A stretch of 37,148 bases of DNA from the NCBI GenBank assembly GCA_013287475.1, contig JABDDT010000023.1:1-37148 (forward strand). The letters are read 5' to 3'. The stretch comes from Bacteroidota bacterium (lineage in GTDB: Bacteria > Bacteroidota > Bacteroidia > Chitinophagales > Chitinophagaceae). A program made the translations under genes and the position numbers. The notes beneath the pieces were generated by a model. The model ran no database searches. It worked only from the letters and a program-made list of their open reading frames with translations, and was not told the origin of the DNA. Positions 32,622 through 37,148 of the stretch are shown here, one piece after another; the stretch's first letter is position 1; each line of letters starts with the position of its first letter.

Positions 32622-35057
32622 ATGAAATTTGTTCCCTTTCTCATTTCTTCGGCTATCACTATTCTTTTAATTATTGCATTCAATACCAGGTGGGGTCCGG
32701 TTCCCCCTTTAGGCGAATTCCTGAGTCCCCAACATGGCTTCTGGCAGAATGCTGAACCGATTGACAAGGATTTTGGTCAGGATTTGCAATTGACCGGACT
32801 GAAGGAACCTGCGGAAATCTATCTGGACGATCGTCTGGTACCACATATTTTCGCTTCTAATGAAGATGATGCTTTTTACCTGCAGGGCTATTTGCACGCT
32901 AAGTTCCGGCTTTGGCAGATGGAATTTCAGACCTATGCCGCTGCCGGCCGTGTAAGTGAACTGATCGGACCAGCCGGACTAAATTACGACCGCGAAAAAA
33001 GAAGGCTTGGAATGGGCTATGCTGCTGAAAAAGCGGTTGCTGAAATTGAGAAAGACCCGGTTTCAAAAGCTGAAGCAGACGCCTATACCGCAGGTGTAAA
33101 TGCATATATATCGAATATCAAAGAAAGTGAACTTCCGATTGAATATAAATTATTGGGATATAAACCAGAACTGTGGACAAATCTGAAAACGGCGCTATTC
33201 CTGAAATTTATGTCGCTTGATCTTGCCGGTTATGAAACCGATTTTGAATATACCAATCTTCGATCCAGACTCGGTTACCTGACCTTTAATAAAATGTTTC
33301 CTATAACCCAGGACTCAATGGATCCGGTCATTCCGGTAGATACGTTCAGCCGCTTTCCGGGTATTACATTAAAAACACCACGGGGTTATGATTCTTCCTA
33401 TCTGCAAAACATGGATACAACGAGCGTTCATTCAAGCAAACCGGATAAGGATAACGGCAGTAATAACTGGGCTATCAGTGGAATTAAAACAAAAAGTGGT
33501 TCTCCTATACTTTGCAATGACCCGCATCTCGGACTAAATCTTCCATCTCTCTGGTATGAAATGCAGATCTCCTGCCCGTCTTTCAACGCTTATGGAGCTA
33601 CATTTCCCGGTGCACCTGGGGTAATAATAGGATTTAATGACAGCTGTGCATTTGGATTTACGAATGCAATGCGTGATGTAAGGGACTATTATGAAATCAG
33701 TTATAAAGACGATAGCAGAAAAGAGTACTGGTATAACGGTCAATGGGTTCCTACCGATTTCCGTTTTGAGCATATCCTTCTTAAAGACACAGCTGAATAT
33801 ATCGATACAGTTGCCTATACGGTGTTCGGCCCTGTGATGTATGATAAAAGTTTCTCTGGTAATAAAAAAACAAATAATAAATATTACGCCGTCAGATGGA
33901 AAGCCCATGATCCAAGTAACGAACTCATGATTTTTAACGGTCTCGACCATGCGAAAAACTATTCAGATTATCAGCAGTCCATTAAATGGCTTCACACACC
34001 GGGACAAAACGTAGTTTTTGCCAGTAAGAATGGCGACATTGCGATTACTGCTCAGGGCGAATTTCCTGCCAAATGGAAAAGGCAGGGCGACTTCGTAATG
34101 CCCGGTACAGACAGCACCTATCAATGGCAGGGTATGATACCGCAATCAGAAAATCCTTTTATGTACAACCCTGAAAGAGGCTTCGTAAGCAGTGCGAACC
34201 AATACCCGGTGAACCCGCTCACTTATCCTTATTACCTGGGAGGTGATTATCATAATTATCGCGCACTGACCATCAATCATTTTCTGAATCAGACAAATGA
34301 AATCGGCATTGAAGACATGATGAAATTACAATTGGATACTTATAATCCTTTTGCAGGTATGGCAAAGCCTGTTTTAATGAAAAATATAGATACAGCTGAT
34401 ATGAGTCCCGATGAATCGAAATATTACGATTTACTGAAGGACTGGGACCTACACTATGATGCGGATGGAAAAGGCAGTTCAATATTTAATATCATTTGGG
34501 ACAGCCTTAAATCCGTTGTATGGCATGATGAACTGGAAAGCGTGGGAATGCCCGGTTTTTATCCGGCAAACAGTACTTTGCTGGAGGGCATCTTAAGAGA
34601 TAGCGCTTATGAGTTCCTGGACGATATCAATACCCCGGAGAAAGAAACCCTCAGGCATGATGTGAATCTCGCTTTCAAAAAAGCTGTTCTGACCTGTAAA
34701 AACCTTGAACGGGAAGGAAGGCTTACATGGAGTAAATTAAGAGATACGCGTGTTGAACATCTCGCAAAAATAGATGCATTCAGCAGGCACGATATTGAAA
34801 ATGGTGGTGGGGAGTACGCTATCAACGCGGTGAAAAAAGATCATGGTCCGAGCTGGCGTATGATCGTACAACTTACAAAGAATACAGAAGCATATGGCAT
34901 TTATCCCGGTGGACAAAGCGGCAATCCGGGAAGTCAGTACTATGATAATTTCGTCGACAATTGGGCTGCTGGAAAATATTATCCATTATGGATGATGGCG
35001 AAAGACGAAGAAACTGATAAAAGGGTGAAAGCCATTATCAGGGTAACGAAACAATAA
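32622..35057 (+). CDS. Penicillin acylase family protein (N-terminal nucleophile amidohydrolase)
   Basis: A secreted or membrane-anchored Ntn hydrolase of the penicillin G acylase/acyl-homoserine-lactone acylase superfamily. The 811 residues contain an N-terminal hydrophobic segment (MKFVPFLISSAITILLIIAF), an alpha-subunit region (about 50-230), a linker, and the self-cleavage site before the catalytic serine S280 in DNGSNNWAISG, which becomes the first residue of the beta subunit. Later motifs are PILCNDPHLGL, FGFTNAMRDVRDYYE and the C-terminal GGQSGNPGSQYY, all typical. The frame is open to 32595 (nine extra residues); the ATG at 32622 fits the export signal better. The true substrate (beta-lactam, lipid amide, signal molecule) is not predictable. 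Confidence 0.93.
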   Translation: MKFVPFLISSAITILLIIAFNTRWGPVPPLGEFLSPQHGFWQNAEPIDKDFGQDLQLTGLKEPAEIYLDDRLVPHIFASNEDDAFYLQGYLHAKFRLWQMEFQTYAAAGRVSELIGPAGLNYDREKRRLGMGYAAEKAVAEIEKDPVSKAEADAYTAGVNAYISNIKESELPIEYKLLGYKPELWTNLKTALFLKFMSLDLAGYETDFEYTNLRSRLGYLTFNKMFPITQDSMDPVIPVDTFSRFPGITLKTPRGYDSSYLQNMDTTSVHSSKPDKDNGSNNWAISGIKTKSGSPILCNDPHLGLNLPSLWYEMQISCPSFNAYGATFPGAPGVIIGFNDSCAFGFTNAMRDVRDYYEISYKDDSRKEYWYNGQWVPTDFRFEHILLKDTAEYIDTVAYTVFGPVMYDKSFSGNKKTNNKYYAVRWKAHDPSNELMIFNGLDHAKNYSDYQQSIKWLHTPGQNVVFASKNGDIAITAQGEFPAKWKRQGDFVMPGTDSTYQWQGMIPQSENPFMYNPERGFVSSANQYPVNPLTYPYYLGGDYHNYRALTINHFLNQTNEIGIEDMMKLQLDTYNPFAGMAKPVLMKNIDTADMSPDESKYYDLLKDWDLHYDADGKGSSIFNIIWDSLKSVVWHDELESVGMPGFYPANSTLLEGILRDSAYEFLDDINTPEKETLRHDVNLAFKKAVLTCKNLEREGRLTWSKLRDTRVEHLAKIDAFSRHDIENGGGEYAINAVKKDHGPSWRMIVQLTKNTEAYGIYPGGQSGNPGSQYYDNFVDNWAAGKYYPLWMMAKDEETDKRVKAIIRVTKQ

Positions 35058-35066
35058 AACCGGCAT

Positions 35067-35441
35067 ATGTTGAAATATATTTTATCAATAATTGTAACAG
35101 CACTGCTGGCTTTCCTTTCTGGAATTTATATGCCCTGGTGGGGAATTGCTATAGCCGCATTTCTGGTAAGCGCAGCAATACCTCAAAAGCCTTCCTTCTC
35201 ATTTCTTTCGGGTTTCCTGGGTGTATTTCTTTTGTGGGAAGTGCTGGCCTGGTGGATAGACAATAAAAACAATGGCATTCTTTCACAGAAAGTCGCGAGT
35301 TTATTTAAACTTGGAAATTCTTCAGTATTGCTGATCGTTATAACTTCCATCATAGGCGCCCTGGTGGCCGGATTTGCTGCCCTGGCAGGATCTTATCTCA
35401 GAAGACTGATTTATCCCGTTCCACCTGCGGAAACTGTTTAA
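35067..35441 (+). CDS. Small integral membrane protein of unknown function
   Basis: A 124-residue protein with about four predicted membrane helices: residues 3-23 (YILSIIVTALLAFLSGIYM), 24-40, 46-63 (FLSGFLGVFLLWEVLAWW) and 88-113 (VLLIVITSIIGALVAGFAAL). I do not recognise a named family. It starts 9 bases after the penicillin acylase stop, so the two are almost certainly co-transcribed; the protein may assist that enzyme, but nothing in the sequence shows how. The ATG at 35067 directly begins the first helix. Confidence 0.72.
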   Translation: MLKYILSIIVTALLAFLSGIYMPWWGIAIAAFLVSAAIPQKPSFSFLSGFLGVFLLWEVLAWWIDNKNNGILSQKVASLFKLGNSSVLLIVITSIIGALVAGFAALAGSYLRRLIYPVPPAETV

Positions 35442-35479
35442 CCCCTGAAGCAGAAAATCAAATCCTTTATTTTCTCTCC

Positions 35480-37148
35480 ATGAGGACAATTATTTTTTTC
35501 TTATCCTGTTTCCTTCTCTGTTCCGGTGCCTATGCTATAAAAATCAGTGGTACGGTTACAGATGACAAGGGAAATATTCTTCCATTTGCATCCGTTTTTA
35601 TCAAGGGAAGCTCCCAGGGAACCACGAGTAATAACCGCGGTAAATATTTTCTGGATCTTCCTGCAGGAACTTATACCATCGTTTGCCAGTATGTAGGTTA
35701 TGGGCGTCAGGAAAAAATTGTAATACTATCTGCTGAATCCATTACGCTCGATTTTCATATGTCAGTCCAGCAAACAAATCTGAAAGAAGTAGTGGTAAAA
35801 TCAGGTGCAGAAGATCCGGCGTATGAAATTATCCGGCATGCTATAAAGAAAAGGAAATCCTATGAAAATCCTCTGGATTCCTTTACATGTGAAGCATATA
35901 TTAAAACTCTCATAAGGAGCCATAGCCTTCCTTCAAAAATTCTTGGTAAAACCTTTTCTGACGAAGACAGAAAGGATTTGGGAGTAGATTCTGAAGGCCG
36001 TGGAATTATTTATCTGTCTGAATCACTCACAAAAATTGCATTCAAAAAGCCGGACAAAATCAAACTGGAAGTTATTTCCGGAAGGGAAAGCGGTTCGAAC
36101 GGATACGGATTCAACTTCCCCACTTTTATCAACTTCTATAGCAATAATGTGAACATATTTATTACTCAGCTCAGTCCCAGGGGATATGTATCCCCGATTG
36201 CTGACGGAGCTCTTAATTATTACAAGTATAAATTTCTTGGTTCGTTTATTGAAGATGGAAAAGAAATCAATCAGATCCGCGTGATTCCAAAAAGAAGATT
36301 CGAGCCCCTGTTCTCGGGCACTATCAATATCACAGACGGAGACTGGAGAATTCACAGCCTGGATTTAGTGCTGACAAAAGATTATCAGCTTGAGATCGTA
36401 GATACCCTTTCGATCAAACAAATACACGTACCGATCACCCCTCAGGTGTGGCGTACACAAAACCAGGTAGTGAATTTTTCATTCAAGAAATTTGGTATTG
36501 ATGTTTCCGGAAATTTCCTGAATGTTTACAGCAATTATGAACTGACACCACGGTTCAGAATAAAATACTTCAACAATGTGGTTGTAAAATATGATACCGG
36601 AGTAAATAAAAAGAGCTTTACTTACTGGGATTCACTAAGGCCCGTTCCATTGGCTCCGGAAGAACTGGAGGATTTCCGGGTTAAGGACAGCATTTTTAAA
36701 AGCCACAATGACTCAGCCAGTCTGCAGAGAACAGCTGATTCCCTTCGAAAAAAACAAGGCCGCATAACAGTATTGAATATATTCTTTAACGGGATAAAAA
36801 GGTCAGATTATGATCCCAATCATCCTTTTAGCATTAATGTGCAGGGCATTTTACCTCTTATTGAATATAATACAGTGGAAGGATTCGTTTTAAACGGTGA
36901 AGCGAGTTTTTTAAAAGAATACAAAAAGACTGGTAACAGCATTGAGTTCATACCACATATAAGATATGGATTCAGTAATGGCCGACTGAATGCATGGGGA
37001 ACCCTGCGACTGTCCAGGAGAAAATTCGCTACAGATTTAGACGGAGAAGCTTTAAGCCGGTCTGCCTGGACATTCAGTGGAGGCACAAGGGTAAGCCAGT
37101 TCAATCCGGATAACCCGATTGGTCCGGTATTGAATGAATTCTATACAC
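35480..37148 (+). CDS. DUF5686 protein with carboxypeptidase-regulatory-like domain, 3'-truncated by window edge
   Basis: The first 556 codons are visible and the frame is still open at the window end. A signal peptide (MRTIIFFLSCFLLCSGAYA) precedes a CarboxypepD_reg-like beta-sandwich (about 22-105; ISGTVTDDKGNILPFASVF, VGYGRQEKIVI, LKEVVVKSGAE) and then the DUF5686 region (from about 115; DPAYEIIRHAIKKRKSYENP, FTCEAYIKTLI, GRGIIYLSESL). From about 440 the sequence looks like a large outer-membrane barrel (RITVLNIFFNGIKRSDYD, FVLNGEASF). Family members are about 800-900 residues, so a third is missing. The function of DUF5686 is unknown. It starts 38 bases after the small membrane protein and may share a transcript with it. 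Confidence 0.9.
   Translation, partial: MRTIIFFLSCFLLCSGAYAIKISGTVTDDKGNILPFASVFIKGSSQGTTSNNRGKYFLDLPAGTYTIVCQYVGYGRQEKIVILSAESITLDFHMSVQQTNLKEVVVKSGAEDPAYEIIRHAIKKRKSYENPLDSFTCEAYIKTLIRSHSLPSKILGKTFSDEDRKDLGVDSEGRGIIYLSESLTKIAFKKPDKIKLEVISGRESGSNGYGFNFPTFINFYSNNVNIFITQLSPRGYVSPIADGALNYYKYKFLGSFIEDGKEINQIRVIPKRRFEPLFSGTINITDGDWRIHSLDLVLTKDYQLEIVDTLSIKQIHVPITPQVWRTQNQVVNFSFKKFGIDVSGNFLNVYSNYELTPRFRIKYFNNVVVKYDTGVNKKSFTYWDSLRPVPLAPEELEDFRVKDSIFKSHNDSASLQRTADSLRKKQGRITVLNIFFNGIKRSDYDPNHPFSINVQGILPLIEYNTVEGFVLNGEASFLKEYKKTGNSIEFIPHIRYGFSNGRLNAWGTLRLSRRKFATDLDGEALSRSAWTFSGGTRVSQFNPDNPIGPVLNEFYT

Overview
This 37 kb window is a piece of a Bacteroidota chromosome, most like a Chitinophagales or Sphingobacteriales relative; the family is inferred. 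The evidence is the gene set (SusC-type TonB receptor with an N-terminal carboxypeptidase-regulatory domain, DUF5686 protein, DUF5777 barrel, LptD-like/amidase/MCE block, fused SpmA-SpmB, GH97 and GH51 enzymes), TAnnTTTG promoter elements, and near absence of Shine-Dalgarno sequences. There are no rRNA or tRNA genes, transposases, phage genes or CRISPR arrays. Genes are dense and every intergenic gap is under 200 bases.

Layout. 1-2.2 kb: the 3' end of a DNA ligase D gene (polymerase domain), a SIRT5-like sirtuin without zinc cysteines, and an HU protein with its own promoter and terminator. 2.3-6.4 kb: AI-2E type permease, secreted M28 (PSMA-like) peptidase, DUF2569 membrane protein. 6.6-11.8 kb: an all-plus envelope cluster with a Yx(FWY)xxD repeat lipoprotein, ECF sigma factor, a membrane-anchored partner ending in an outer-membrane barrel, an OB-fold protein, a cytochrome c lipoprotein, a YceI protein and a DUF5777 barrel. 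11.9-17.0 kb (minus): hydroxypyruvate/glyoxylate reductase, GH97 and GH51 glycosidases joined by a TAATG overlap, and a VOC protein. 17.1-26.3 kb: uracil-DNA glycosylase, PlsC-like acyltransferase, LptD-like protein, and divergently an amidase, MCE/MlaD protein and OstA-like protein, then the SpmA-SpmB fusion. 26.4-37.1 kb: YchF, TonB receptor, PurC, TrhO, penicillin acylase family protein, a small membrane protein and a truncated DUF5686 gene.

The functional themes are cell-envelope construction (LptD-like, OstA-like, MCE, amidase, PlsC), secreted hydrolysis of peptides and plant-type glycans, and DNA and tRNA maintenance.

The most unusual signal is not a gene. Several gene ends carry short tandem arrays with a 7- or 8-base period. 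The unit differs from site to site, yet in four of the five gene-end arrays a stop codon recurs every 7 or 8 bases. Because 7 and 8 are not multiples of 3, three units close all three reading frames. The gene's own stop codon is often inside or touching the first unit. Between convergent genes two such arrays face each other and form a long hairpin. The five convergent junctions that have any spacer all hold a hairpin: four repeat-built, one a classical GC-rich terminator. Two further period-7 arrays sit in divergent promoter regions and mostly lack the recurring stops.
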